Shown here piece by piece: positions 37,791 through 46,816 of a stretch of DNA of 64,000 bases. Position numbers and translations under genes: made by a program. The notes beneath the pieces are model-generated. The model had not been told where the DNA came from and did not search any database. It saw only the letters and a list, made by a program, of their open reading frames with translations. Origin of the DNA: Alsobacter ponti (GTDB lineage Bacteria > Pseudomonadota > Alphaproteobacteria > Rhizobiales > Beijerinckiaceae); assembly GCF_024294805.1 (NCBI RefSeq), contig NZ_JANCLU010000001.1, positions 62,001-126,000 of the forward strand, given 5' to 3'. The stretch's first letter is position 1, and each line of letters opens with the position of its first letter.

Positions 37791-38309
37791 ATGGCCATGA
37801 TTGACAGACAGACCGACCTCAACCCCTCCGGCTTCCGCCTGAACGGCTGGCACGTTCTCGCCATGCTCGTCGCCTTCTTCGGCGTCGTGTTCGCGGTGAA
37901 CTTCACGATGATGCGCTACGCCGTGACGACGTTCAGCGGCGTCGAGCGCGCCTCGCCCTACCAGGACGGGCTGGCGTTCAACTCGGAGCTGGCCGACTCG
38001 CGCCGCCAGGACGCCATGGGCTGGAGCGTCGACGCCAGCATCGAGCGCGGCGTCGACGGCGTGGCGAAGATCTCCGTGCAGGCGAAGGACGCGGGCGGGA
38101 CGGCGCTGTCGTCGCTCGCCGCCGGCGTCGTGCTGGAGCGCCCGGCCGACCGCCGCGAGGACCGCAAGGGCGAGCTGGCGCTCGTCGGCGCGGGCCGCTA
38201 CGCGGGCGCGGTGTCCGACGTGGCGCCCGGCCAGTGGGACCTCGTCGTGTCGCTGCTCCAGGGCGGGAAGCGCGTCTTCCTGTCCCGCAGCCGCGTTATC
38301 CTGAAATAG
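37791..38309 (+). CDS. ccoH: cbb3 oxidase maturation protein CcoH (FixH)
   Basis: This 172-residue protein has one N-terminal membrane helix (GWHVLAMLVAFFGVVFAVNFTMM) and a periplasmic FixH domain (YQDGLAFNSELADSRRQDAMGW). It binds CcoN-containing intermediates during assembly. The start is the ATG at 37791, or the second one at 37797 (MAMIDRQTD). It lies between ccoG and ccoI, as in rhizobial fixGHIS. Confidence 0.92.
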   Translation: MAMIDRQTDLNPSGFRLNGWHVLAMLVAFFGVVFAVNFTMMRYAVTTFSGVERASPYQDGLAFNSELADSRRQDAMGWSVDASIERGVDGVAKISVQAKDAGGTALSSLAAGVVLERPADRREDRKGELALVGAGRYAGAVSDVAPGQWDLVVSLLQGGKRVFLSRSRVILK

Positions 38310-38332
38310 ACCGCCGCGCCGAGGCCGCATCG

Positions 38333-40585
38333 ATGTCCCCCGCGATCGACTACTCGGCCCTCGTCGAAACCCGGCCCGACGGTTCGCGCCGGCTGGAGCT
38401 CGCCGTCGAGGGCATCACCTGCGCCGCCTGCATCGGCGACATCGAGCGCGGGCTGGCGACCGTTCCCGGCCTCGACCGCGCGCGGCTCAACTACACCAAC
38501 CGCCGGCTCGCCGCCGATTGGACGGCGCCGCAGTTCGACCCCGGCGCCATCGTCGCGCGGCTGGCCGAGCTGGGCTACAAGGCGCACCCGTTCGAGGCGT
38601 CGCGCGAGGAGGCGCGCGACGAGGCGGAGATGCGCTTCCTGCTGCGCTGCCTCGCGGTGTCGGGCTTCGCCGCCATGAACATCATGCTGTTCTCGGTGTC
38701 GGTGTGGTCCGGCAATGTCAGCGACATCACGCCCGAGACGCGCGACCTGTTTCACTGGATTTCGGCGCTGATCGCGCTGCCGGCGGCGGCCTACGCCGGG
38801 CAGCCCTTCTTCCGCAACGCGTTGCGCGCGCTGCGCAACCGCTCCATGACGATGGACGTGCCGATCTCGCTGGGCGTGTGCCTGGCGCTGGGCATGTCGC
38901 TCTACGAGACGATCCACAGCGCCGAGCACGCCTATTTCGACAGCGCGGTGATGCTGCTGTTCTTCCTGCTGCTCGGCCGCGTGCTGGACCAGGTGATGCG
39001 CCGCAAGACGCGCGCCGTGGCCGGCAATTTGCTGGCGCTGCGCGGCGAGACGGCGGTGGTGCTGGGCGAGGACGGCCAGGCGCGCGAAACGCCGGTGAAG
39101 GGCGTGCGGCCCGGCGACCGCGTGCTGGTGCGCCCGGGCGACCGCGTCGCCGTCGACGGCGAGGTCATCTCCGGCGCGTCCGAGGTCGACGCCAGCCTCG
39201 TCACCGGCGAGACGGCGCGCGAGCCGGTCGGCCCCGGCTCGCTCGTCTATGCCGGCACGGTGAACGTCAGCGGCGCGCTGACGGTGCGCGTCACCGCCGC
39301 CGCGGAGGGCACGCTGCTGCAGGAGGTGAACCGCCTGGTCGAGACGGCGGCCGGGGCGCGCTCGCGCTATCTGCGCCTCGCCGACAGGGCGGCGCGCATC
39401 TATTCGCCCGTGGTCCACGTCACCGCGCTGGCCACGGCCATCGGCTGGTTGGCGGCGGGGGCGGGCCTGCACGCGGCGATCATCACCGCCATCGCGGTGC
39501 TCATCATCACCTGCCCGTGCGCGCTGGCGCTGGCGGTTCCCGCCACGCAGGTGGTCGCCTCCGGCGGCCTGTTCCGGGCCGGGGTGCTGCTGCAATCGGG
39601 CGAGGCCATCGAGCGCCTGGCCGCGTGCGACACGGTCGTGTTCGACAAGACGGGCACGCTCACCACGCCGGACCCGCGCATCGTCAACCGCGCCGAGCTG
39701 GATCCCGGGCTGCTGGCGCTGGCGGCGCGGCTGGCGCTATCGAGCCGGCATCCGCTGGCCTCCGCGCTCGCCGCCGAGGCGCGCGGCCAGCGCCCCTTCG
39801 AGGGCGCGACGGAGACGCCCGGCCAGGGCGTGTCGGCCGTGGTGGAGGGCGAGCCCGCGCGGCTCGGCAGCGCCGCGTTCTGCGGCGCCGAGGCGCAGGC
39901 GCAGACGGTGCTGGGCGCGAGCCCCGACGCCACGGTGATCTGCTTCGCCCACGGCGCGCGCCGCGCGGTGATCCTGATGCGGCAGGTGCTGCGGCCGGAC
40001 GCCGTGGCCGTCGTCGCCGAGCTGAAGCGCGCCGGCTACGAGCTGGCCATCCTGTCGGGCGACCGGGAGGAGCCGGTGGCGCGGGTCGCCGCGCAGCTCG
40101 GCGTCGAGAACTGGCGCGCGGGCCTGAAGCCGGCGGAGAAGATCGCGGCTCTCGACGAATTCGCCGCGCGCGGCCGCCGCGTGCTGATGGTCGGCGACGG
40201 GCTCAACGACGCCCCGGCGCTGGCCGCCGCGCACGCCTCGATCTCGCCCGTCACGGCCGCGCATCTGGCGCAGGCGTCGGCCGACGCGCTGTTCCTGGGC
40301 GACCGCCTCGCGCCCGTCGTCGACGCCGCGCGGCTGTCGCGCCGGGCGGTGGCGATCATGCGCCAGAACCTGTGGATCGCCGTCATCTACAACGTCGTCG
40401 CGGTGCCGCTCGCCATCGCCGGCTTCGTCACGCCGCTCATCGCGGCGGGGGCGATGTCCGGCTCGTCCATCATCGTCACGCTGAACGCGCTGCGGGCGCG
40501 GCTCGGCTCCCGGCCGACGCCGTCGCCGGAGACCGCGCCGTCCGCCGCGCTGCCGCCACATCGTCCGGCCACTCTCGCGCCATGA
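38333..40585 (+). CDS. ccoI: Copper-exporting P1B-type ATPase CcoI (FixI)
   Basis: This 750-residue pump has an N-terminal metal-binding domain with GITCAACIGDIE, the membrane CPC site in IITCPCALAL, and the phosphorylation motif VFDKTGTLTT. The HP motif is SSRHPLASAL, and MVGDGLNDAPALAAA is the hinge. It moves Cu(I) towards the periplasmic side for insertion into CcoN. The N-terminal start ATG at 38333 lies 23 bp after ccoH; the stop overlaps the ccoS start as ATGA. Genetically it belongs to the oxidase cluster rather than to copper resistance. Confidence 0.94.
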   Translation: MSPAIDYSALVETRPDGSRRLELAVEGITCAACIGDIERGLATVPGLDRARLNYTNRRLAADWTAPQFDPGAIVARLAELGYKAHPFEASREEARDEAEMRFLLRCLAVSGFAAMNIMLFSVSVWSGNVSDITPETRDLFHWISALIALPAAAYAGQPFFRNALRALRNRSMTMDVPISLGVCLALGMSLYETIHSAEHAYFDSAVMLLFFLLLGRVLDQVMRRKTRAVAGNLLALRGETAVVLGEDGQARETPVKGVRPGDRVLVRPGDRVAVDGEVISGASEVDASLVTGETAREPVGPGSLVYAGTVNVSGALTVRVTAAAEGTLLQEVNRLVETAAGARSRYLRLADRAARIYSPVVHVTALATAIGWLAAGAGLHAAIITAIAVLIITCPCALALAVPATQVVASGGLFRAGVLLQSGEAIERLAACDTVVFDKTGTLTTPDPRIVNRAELDPGLLALAARLALSSRHPLASALAAEARGQRPFEGATETPGQGVSAVVEGEPARLGSAAFCGAEAQAQTVLGASPDATVICFAHGARRAVILMRQVLRPDAVAVVAELKRAGYELAILSGDREEPVARVAAQLGVENWRAGLKPAEKIAALDEFAARGRRVLMVGDGLNDAPALAAAHASISPVTAAHLAQASADALFLGDRLAPVVDAARLSRRAVAIMRQNLWIAVIYNVVAVPLAIAGFVTPLIAAGAMSGSSIIVTLNALRARLGSRPTPSPETAPSAALPPHRPATLAP

Positions 40586-40740
40586 ACGTCCTCGTCTATC
40601 TCCTCCCCATCGCCCTCGGCCTGGGATTTCTCGGCCTCGTCGGCTTCCTTTGGGCGCTCAAGAGCGGCCAGTACGACGACCTCGACGGCGCGGCGGCGCG
40701 GATCCTCGACGACGACGACATTCGCAAGCCGGGGTTGTGA
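40582..40740 (+). CDS. ccoS: cbb3-type oxidase assembly protein CcoS
   Basis: This 52-residue single-helix protein reads MNVLVYLLPIALGLGFLGLVGF at the start, followed by the CcoS signature ALKSGQYDDLDGAAARIL. It is needed for cofactor insertion into cbb3. The ATG overlaps the ccoI stop (ATGA). It is the last gene of the cco cluster. Confidence 0.93.
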   Translation: MNVLVYLLPIALGLGFLGLVGFLWALKSGQYDDLDGAAARILDDDDIRKPGL

Positions 40741-40800
40741 CGCCTCTGCGAAAAGATACCTAGACAGGGCCGTCGCCGTCGTTCACCTTGCGGCGGCGCG

Positions 40801-40828
40801 TCTCGCCAAGGTTTTCTTGCCAAGGTGC
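40801..40828. repeat. Two imperfect 14-bp direct repeats
   Basis: TCTCGCCAAGGTTT (40801-40814) and TCTTGCCAAGGTGC (40815-40828) lie in the 125-bp gap between ccoS and the aldehyde dehydrogenase gene, about 40 bp before its ATG. A partial third unit (TCTTGC) follows. They may be an activator site or a remnant of slippage. Confidence 0.45.
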
Positions 40829-40865
40829 TCTTGCATCTGGACGCGTCCGCCGACAAGGAACACCG

Positions 40866-42335
40866 ATGAACGACCGCACCGCCGAGCGCGCTCCCCAGCT
40901 CTATCGCAACGTCGTCGACGGCCGGCTGGCGGACGCCCTGGATGGCCGCACGCTCGACGTGGTGTGCCCCTCGGACGGCGCGGTGTTCGCGCGCATGCCG
41001 CGCTCCGGCGCGGCCGACATCGACGCCGCCGTGGCCGCCGCGCGGCGGGCTTTCGAGGAAGGCCCCTGGGGCCGGCTGAGCGCCACCGAGCGCGGCCGGC
41101 TGCTCGTGCGGCTCGGCGAGGCGGTCGCGGCGCGGGTCGACGAGCTCGGCGCGCTGGAATCGCGCGACACCGGCAAGCCGCTGTCGCAGGGGCGGGCCGA
41201 CATGGTGGCCTGCGCGCGCTATTTCGAATTCTACGGCACGGCCGCGGACAAGCTGCACGGCGAGACGATCCCGTTCCTCAACGGCTACACGGTGGCGGTG
41301 GTGCGCGATCCGCACGGCGTCACCGGCCACATCGTGCCGTGGAACTATCCGGCGCAGATCTTCGGGCGTTCGGTCGGCGCGTCGCTGGCGTGCGGCAACG
41401 CCTGCGTCGCCAAGCCGGCCGAGGACGCCTGCCTGTCGCTGCTACGCATCGCCGAGCTGGCGCTGGAGGTGGGCTTCCCGCCCGGCGCGCTCAACGTGCT
41501 CTCAGGACTCGGCGAGGAGGCCGGCGCGGCGCTGAGCGGGCACCCGGGCATCGACTTCATCTCGTTCACCGGCAGCCCCGAGGTCGGCACGCTCATCCAG
41601 AGCGCGGCGGCCCGAAACCATATCGGCTGCACGCTGGAGCTGGGCGGCAAGTCGCCGCAGCTCGTGTTCGCCGACGCGGACCTCGAGGCGGCGACGCCGG
41701 TGCTGGTGCGCGCCGTCGTCCAGAACGGCGGCCAGACCTGCTCGGCCGGCAGCCGCGTGCTGGTGGAGCGGCGCATCTATGACGACGTGGCCGCAGCGGT
41801 CGCGCGGCGGTTCGAGGAGGTCCGCGCCGGGCATCACGAACGCGACCTCGACATGGGCGCGATGATCAATCGGGGCCAGAAGGCGCGGGTCGAGCGCTTC
41901 CTTGCCCGCGCCCGCGAGGACGGCGTGCCCGTGCTGGCGGAGGGGCGGGTGGACAACGACGCCCCGGCGGGCGGCTACTACGTCACGCCGACGCTGTTCG
42001 GCCCGGTGCCGCGCGCCAACCATCTCGCCGTCGAGGAGGTGTTCGGGCCGGTGCTGTCGCTGATCCCGTTCGAGGACGAAGCCGACGCGGTGCGCCTCGC
42101 CAACGGCACGCCCTACGGGCTGGTCGCCGGCGTATGGACGCAGGACGCCCGCCGCTCCATGCGGGTGGCGCGCGCGATGCGCTGCGGCCAGGTGTTCGTC
42201 AACGGCTACGGGGCGGGCGGCGGCATCGAGCTGCCGTTCGGCGGGGTCAAGAAATCCGGTCACGGGCGCGAGAAGGGCTTCGAGGCCCTCTACGAGTTCT
42301 CCGCGTCCAAGACCATCGTCGTCAATCACGGCTGA
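40866..42335 (+). CDS. NAD(P)-dependent aldehyde dehydrogenase
   Basis: This 489-residue ALDH-superfamily enzyme oxidises an aldehyde to the acid. Catalytic Cys lies in NGGQTCSAGSRVLVE, general-base Glu in CTLELGGKSPQLVF, and the cofactor region is GHIVPWNYP with SFTGSPEVG. GVWTQDARRSMRVARAMRCGQVFVNGY fits the betaine/aminobutyraldehyde-like group. It lies 27 bp before an SDR gene on the same strand, so the two may oxidise an alcohol or sugar in sequence. The substrate is unknown. Confidence 0.9.
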   Translation: MNDRTAERAPQLYRNVVDGRLADALDGRTLDVVCPSDGAVFARMPRSGAADIDAAVAAARRAFEEGPWGRLSATERGRLLVRLGEAVAARVDELGALESRDTGKPLSQGRADMVACARYFEFYGTAADKLHGETIPFLNGYTVAVVRDPHGVTGHIVPWNYPAQIFGRSVGASLACGNACVAKPAEDACLSLLRIAELALEVGFPPGALNVLSGLGEEAGAALSGHPGIDFISFTGSPEVGTLIQSAAARNHIGCTLELGGKSPQLVFADADLEAATPVLVRAVVQNGGQTCSAGSRVLVERRIYDDVAAAVARRFEEVRAGHHERDLDMGAMINRGQKARVERFLARAREDGVPVLAEGRVDNDAPAGGYYVTPTLFGPVPRANHLAVEEVFGPVLSLIPFEDEADAVRLANGTPYGLVAGVWTQDARRSMRVARAMRCGQVFVNGYGAGGGIELPFGGVKKSGHGREKGFEALYEFSASKTIVVNHG

Positions 42336-42362
42336 CCGGCGGGGCCGGCGAAGGAGTTTGCA

Positions 42363-43112
42363 ATGGCGCGGCTGGCGGGGAAGGTGGCGCTGGTGACCGG
42401 CGCGGGGCAGGGCTTCGGGCAGGGCATCGCGGAGACGTTCGTTCGCGAGGGCGCGCGCGTGGCCGTGCTCGACATCAACGAGGCGCAGGCGCGCGACGTG
42501 GCGCGGGGACTGGGCGAGGCGGCGATCGCGCTGCGCGCCGACGTGTCGAAGGCGACCGACATCGCCGCCGCGTTCGACGCCACGCTCCGGGCGTTCGGGC
42601 AGGTCGACATCGTCGTCAACAACGCCGGCGTCTCCCACCGCAACCAGCCGATGCTCGACGTTTCGGAGGAGGAGTTTGACCGCGTCTTCGCCGTCAACGT
42701 CAAGGCGATCTACCTGATGGCGAAGCACTGCGTGCCGCACATGCGGGAGCGCGGCGGCGGCGTCATCCTCAACATCGGCTCGACGGCGGGCGTCCGGCCC
42801 CGGCCGGGCCTCACCTGGTACAACGCCAGCAAGGGCGCGGTGAACCTGATGTCCAAGTCGATGGCGGTGGAGCTCGCGCCCGACCGCATCCGCGTCAACG
42901 CCATCGCGCCGGTGGCCGGCGAAACGCCGCTGCTCGCCACCTTCATGGGGGAGGACACGCCCGAAAAGCGCGCGGCGTTCAAGGCGACGATTCCGTGGGG
43001 GCGGCTGTCGACGCCCCAGGATATCGCCAACGCGGCGGTGTTCCTGTGCTCCGACGAGGCGGAAATGGTGACCGGCACGGTGCTGCAAGTCGACGGGGGC
43101 CGCTGCATCTGA
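42363..43112 (+). CDS. Short-chain dehydrogenase/reductase (SDR, FabG-like)
   Basis: This 249-residue classical SDR has the cofactor site TGAGQGFGQGIAE, NNAGVS, the catalytic Ser-Tyr-Lys set (STAGV, YNASKGAV) and the C-terminal GTVLQVDGGRCI. GAAGGAG lies ahead of the ATG. It is probably co-transcribed with the aldehyde dehydrogenase upstream. The substrate is probably a sugar or alcohol and is not resolved. Confidence 0.9.
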   Translation: MARLAGKVALVTGAGQGFGQGIAETFVREGARVAVLDINEAQARDVARGLGEAAIALRADVSKATDIAAAFDATLRAFGQVDIVVNNAGVSHRNQPMLDVSEEEFDRVFAVNVKAIYLMAKHCVPHMRERGGGVILNIGSTAGVRPRPGLTWYNASKGAVNLMSKSMAVELAPDRIRVNAIAPVAGETPLLATFMGEDTPEKRAAFKATIPWGRLSTPQDIANAAVFLCSDEAEMVTGTVLQVDGGRCI

Positions 43113-43334
43113 GGCGCGCCGCAACCTTGCCGTGCGCCACATCGGGGGTGGAAAAGGCCGACGCCCCGCTTCGCGCGGAGGGCCCGGCCCGTTAACCTCG
43201 GCCCACCGGCGGTCCGCCGGCGAGTCGAACCATCCGCGTGACGCAACTTCCGGTCGCAGGACCGGCGTCGCGCGCCAACACGGGGACTGGGCGAGGCCTC
43301 GCGAGGGGCGCGGCGTCCAGGCGCGACACAGCCG

Positions 43335-43970
43335 ATGAAGGACGACCCTGTCACTCCCTTCCCGCAGCCTTCGGGCGGCCAGACGCTCGACCTGCGCGCG
43401 GCCGTGCGCCGCGCCCGCATCGAGGACGCCGAGCGGTCCACCGTGACGGCCGAATTGCGAGGCGCGGAGATCGCGCGGCTGGAAATGCTCAAGGAACGGC
43501 TTGAGCCGGTGTTCCTGCAACTGCCGAAGGAGGCCGAGCTGTTCGATCTCGGCCTGATCCCGGGCGAGAAGCCGCGCCTCTTCGTCGACATGGTGGCCTT
43601 CGTGGAGATGGCGCGGGACCGGCGCACCTTCCGCTTCATCCAGGAGACCCGCGCCGGCCGGGTTCTGCTCGCCGAGAGCGACAGGATCGAGCCGGTCGCC
43701 GAGGCGGTGACGGCCTATCTCGGCCGTCGGCTGGTGGAGCGCGAGCGGGCGCTGGCCACGCTGGCCGACGCGCTGCCCGCCGCATTATCCGAGCCCATCG
43801 AGGCGGCGGCCGTGCCCGCAGCGCCACAGCGGTCGACGCGGCTCTCCGACCTGCTGTTCATGCTGGTGCTGGGCCTGATCCTCGGGGCCGGGCTGCTCTA
43901 TTGCGTGCTGCTGTGGAAGACCGGCGCGGTCGAGACAGGCTTCCTGATGGACCTGTTCCGCCGTCCCTGA
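43335..43970 (+). CDS. Conserved hypothetical protein with C-terminal membrane helix
   Basis: This 211-residue protein has a charged helical N-terminus (LRAAVRRARIEDAERSTVTAELRGAEIARLEMLKERLEP), given here as the region about residues 20-58, and a compact middle (FVDMVAFVEMARDRRTFRFIQETRAGRVLLAES). One hydrophobic helix near the end (LLFMLVLGLILGAGLLYCVLLW) probably anchors it with the bulk in the cytoplasm. I recognise the general pattern from alphaproteobacterial genomes but no function. It converges with a metallophosphoesterase gene. Confidence 0.72.
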   Translation: MKDDPVTPFPQPSGGQTLDLRAAVRRARIEDAERSTVTAELRGAEIARLEMLKERLEPVFLQLPKEAELFDLGLIPGEKPRLFVDMVAFVEMARDRRTFRFIQETRAGRVLLAESDRIEPVAEAVTAYLGRRLVERERALATLADALPAALSEPIEAAAVPAAPQRSTRLSDLLFMLVLGLILGAGLLYCVLLWKTGAVETGFLMDLFRRP

Positions 43971-43991
43971 CGCCGCTCCCGGTGACGCCGC

Positions 43992-44873
43992 TCAGAGCGG
44001 CAGCGCCCCGAGGTCGCCGATGGAGCCGTCCGCCGTGAGGCCGCGCGTGCGCCCGGACAGCGTGACGCCGCGCTCGGTGAGGTCGATGTCGAACACGTGG
44101 TAGCCGGCCCGGTGGGTCAGCGTGCCGCGAACGGCCGAGCAGGACGGCACGCCGACCACCGGCACGAGCCCCTTCGGCCCCGGGATGCGGGCGATGGACG
44201 TGACGTGGTTGTGTCCGTGCAGGATCAGCTCCGCCCCGGCCTTGTCGATGATCTCCTCGAACGCCGAGGCGTCGGTGAGGCCGCGGCCGGTCTTGGCGCC
44301 GGTGCGGTGGGGCGGGTGGTGGATCAGCACCACACGCGCCAGAGGCTGCTGGCCGAGGAAGGCAAGCACGTTGGCGAGCCGCGCCCGCTGCTCCCGCCCC
44401 AGCGTTCCCGACGCCATGAAGGGGCCCGTCGGCACCGCCGAGGACGTGCCGATGAGCGCCATGGGGCCGATCAGCCGCACATAGGGGAAGCCCTCGAAGC
44501 GGCCGTTCTCCGACGTCATCCACGGGCCGAGGAAGCGCTCGATGTCGCCCATCGAGGTGCGCACATAGGCGTCGTGGTTGCCCGGAACGAAGGACACCCG
44601 GTCCGGCGGCCCCAGCTTTTCGAGGAAGGCGCGGGCCAGGGTGAATTCGCCGTGCAGGCCGATATTGATGAGGTCGCCGGTGCAGGCGATGTGGTTCGGC
44701 TCCTGCGCCCGCATGTCCTCGATGAGCCGGTCGAGCAGGCTCATGTCGTGCGTGCGGTCGCGCCCGCGCCGCCAGTTCATGTAGCCGGTGATCCGCTTGT
44801 TGGCGAGGTCGCGCAGCCGGGGCCGCGCGATGGGGCCGAGATGGGGATCGGACAAATGGGCGAGGCGAAACAT
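43992..44873 (-). CDS. Calcineurin-like metallophosphoesterase
   Basis: This 293-residue protein has all five metal-binding blocks of the family: LSDPHLG, CTGDLINIG, PGNHDAYV, LIHHPPHR and LHGHNHV. It probably hydrolyses a phosphodiester such as a cyclic nucleotide or a phospholipid headgroup (Icc/CpdA-like group). The start is the ATG at 44873. The neighbour upstream, 43 bp away on the same strand, encodes an MbfA-like protein and may be co-transcribed. The substrate is unknown. Confidence 0.88.
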   Translation of the reverse strand: MFRLAHLSDPHLGPIARPRLRDLANKRITGYMNWRRGRDRTHDMSLLDRLIEDMRAQEPNHIACTGDLINIGLHGEFTLARAFLEKLGPPDRVSFVPGNHDAYVRTSMGDIERFLGPWMTSENGRFEGFPYVRLIGPMALIGTSSAVPTGPFMASGTLGREQRARLANVLAFLGQQPLARVVLIHHPPHRTGAKTGRGLTDASAFEEIIDKAGAELILHGHNHVTSIARIPGPKGLVPVVGVPSCSAVRGTLTHRAGYHVFDIDLTERGVTLSGRTRGLTADGSIGDLGALPL

Positions 44874-44916
44874 TCGGGACCCTTTTTCCTCGTCTTTCCC
44901 GGGCGGGGTCCCGCCG

Positions 44917-45894
44917 TCAAGCGCTGCCGATGAGAATTCCGGCCAGGAACACCAGAACGCCGCCGAGCACCACCTGGAACGCGGCCTGGAGGAAGGGCGT
45001 GTCCATGTAGCGCGCGCGGATCCAGGCGATGGCCCACAGCTCCACCAGCACGATCACCCCGGCGATGGAAGTCGCGATCATGAACGCGTTGGGCCAGGCG
45101 TCCGGCACGAGGTAGGGCAGGGTGTGGCCGATGCCGCCGACGGTGGTCATCAGCCCGGTGACGAAGCCGCGGATCCACGGCGCGCCGCGCCCGGTGAGCG
45201 AGCCGTCGTCCGAGAGCGCTTCCGCGAAGCCCATCGAGATGCCGGCGCCGATCGACGCGGCGAGGCCGACGAGGAACGTCTCCCAGTTGCTTTGCGTCGC
45301 GAAGGCGGCGGCGAAAAGCGGCGCGAGCGTCGAGACGGAGCCGTCCATCAGGCCGGCGAGGCCCGGCTGGATGTATTGCAGCACGAACATGCGCCGCTTG
45401 GTGGCTTCCTCCTCGGCGGCGGCGTCGCCGCGCAGATGCGTTTCCGCCAGCGCGCCGGCCCTGCGCTCGTGCCCGCGCTCGATATCGGCGAGGCGGGTCA
45501 GCAGCTCGCGGACTGAGACGTCGAGCGTCTGCGTGGCGGCCTTGTCGTAGAAGCGCGCCGCCTGCACCTCCATCACCTCGGCCTCCTGGCGCATGCGATC
45601 GACGCTCATCGCCTGGCTCAGCCAGACGGGCCGGCGCTTGAGGAAGCCCTTGACGTCCTCGCGGCGGATCGGCGGAAGATGCTCGCCAAAGCGCTCGCGA
45701 TACAGGTTATACAACATGGCGCGGTGGCCGCGTTCCTCCTCCGCCATGGCGTCGAACATCTCGGCGGAGTGGGGATAGGTGTCGCGGAGCTGGTCGGCGA
45801 AGGTCTGGTAGATGCGCGAATCCTCTTCCTCCCCGGCGATGGCGAGCGCCAGCACCTCGCGTTCGGTGAGTTCCGGCAATGTTTTCTGCGCCAT
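44917..45894 (-). CDS. mbfA: Membrane-bound ferritin-like protein (MbfA / erythrin-VIT1 type)
   Basis: This 325-residue protein has an N-terminal ferritin-like domain (about 1-165; iron ligands in EEEDSRIYQTFA, EEERGHRAML and IERGHERRAG) fused to a C-terminal VIT1-like membrane domain with about five helices (GLMDGSVSTLAPLFAAAFA; ISMGFAEALSDDGSLTGRGAP). This fusion is MbfA, which exports iron and protects against iron and acid/peroxide stress in Bradyrhizobium and Agrobacterium under Irr control. I could not see a clear Irr box upstream. The start ATG at 45894 gives the expected length. Confidence 0.85.
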   Translation of the reverse strand: MAQKTLPELTEREVLALAIAGEEEDSRIYQTFADQLRDTYPHSAEMFDAMAEEERGHRAMLYNLYRERFGEHLPPIRREDVKGFLKRRPVWLSQAMSVDRMRQEAEVMEVQAARFYDKAATQTLDVSVRELLTRLADIERGHERRAGALAETHLRGDAAAEEEATKRRMFVLQYIQPGLAGLMDGSVSTLAPLFAAAFATQSNWETFLVGLAASIGAGISMGFAEALSDDGSLTGRGAPWIRGFVTGLMTTVGGIGHTLPYLVPDAWPNAFMIATSIAGVIVLVELWAIAWIRARYMDTPFLQAAFQVVLGGVLVFLAGILIGSA

Positions 45895-46008
45895 GACCGA
45901 CTCCGAAGACCTCGCGACGGACCCGATGGTCCCCTGCCTCGCTCGCGCCGGCAAGTGGCGAGGGCGCGCATCGGTTCCGTCGGGCGCGCGGGGCGGGGGC
46001 GCGTCGCG

Positions 46009-46494
46009 GTGACGCGCGAGCGCTCGATGCCGCCCCTCGTCCACCGCGCCATGCAGCGCGGCATGCACGCCTACTGGCGCTTCGCGCGGCCGATGACGCT
46101 GGGCGTGCGCGCGGCGCTGATCGACGAGGAGCGCGGCGTGTTCCTCATCCGCCACGCCTACACGCCCGGCTGGCACATGCCCGGCGGCGGCGTCGAGGCG
46201 GGCGAGAGCGCGCTCGAGGCGCTGGCGCGCGAATGCGCGGAAGAAGGCCACATCGCGCTCGACGAGACGCCCGTGCTGCACGGCCTGTTCCAGAACCGGC
46301 ACGTGTCGCGGCGCGACCACGTCGCCGTCTACGTCGTCCGCCGGTTCCGCCAGCTGGCCGAGCGTCGGCCGGACCGGGAGATCCTCGAGGCGCGGTTCTT
46401 CGCGCTCGACGCCCTGCCGGCGGACGTCACCCGGGGCACGCAGGCGCGACTGCGGGAGATCCTCGATGGCGCGGCGCCGGCCGAGCGGTGGTAG
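46009..46494 (+). CDS. NUDIX hydrolase
   Basis: This protein of about 161 residues has MTLGVRAALIDEERGVFLIRHAYTPGWHMPGGGVE followed by a slightly altered NUDIX box (GGVEAGESALEALARECAEEGHI): the usual Gly after EEx is shifted (EEGH in place of EExG). The Glu residues that bind Mg are intact. It probably hydrolyses a nucleotide diphosphate derivative. The start is uncertain: GTG at 46009 with a G-rich Shine-Dalgarno, or ATG at 46027. It is divergent from the mbfA-like gene. Confidence 0.8.
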   Translation: MTRERSMPPLVHRAMQRGMHAYWRFARPMTLGVRAALIDEERGVFLIRHAYTPGWHMPGGGVEAGESALEALARECAEEGHIALDETPVLHGLFQNRHVSRRDHVAVYVVRRFRQLAERRPDREILEARFFALDALPADVTRGTQARLREILDGAAPAERW

Positions 46495-46816
46495 GGCGCG
46501 CCGGCCACACCGCGCCGCCATCGCGCGCGACCCGATGGACCTTCGGCCGCGCCCGTGCTAGCCAAGCCGCGTCCGGCGCCGTGGCGCGCCGAGCAGGGGA
46601 GCGTGCGCCGATGCGCATCAGGGTGGAGCGACGACGCTGAGCGCCGGGCCAACGCGCACCGGCCTGACGCGCGCGGCCTGACGGCCGGCCGTCTTCCCCA
46701 CCCGGGACGCCCCGCGTCCCTCGCCGCCGTCACGGCGGCCCGATCCGGACCCTCCTGCGCGACCGGCCCCAAAGGGCCCGCAGGCCGGTGAGGCCGCACA
46801 CCGCCCCGGAACCGCC
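46495..46816. other. 322-bp intergenic region with consecutive hairpins
   Basis: No gene is seen. Two adjacent perfect 7-bp hairpins lie at 46704-46720 (GGGACGC/GCGTCCC) and 46723-46739 (GCCGCCG/CGGCGGC), followed by GGCCC/GGGCC at about 46765-46780. They probably act as a terminator for the NUDIX gene and/or leader structure for the GNAT gene. Confidence 0.5.

Noticed and set aside
45895-46008. Irr/ICE box upstream of the MbfA-like gene
   Set aside because: No TTTAGAA-N-TTCTAAA-like sequence could be found by eye.
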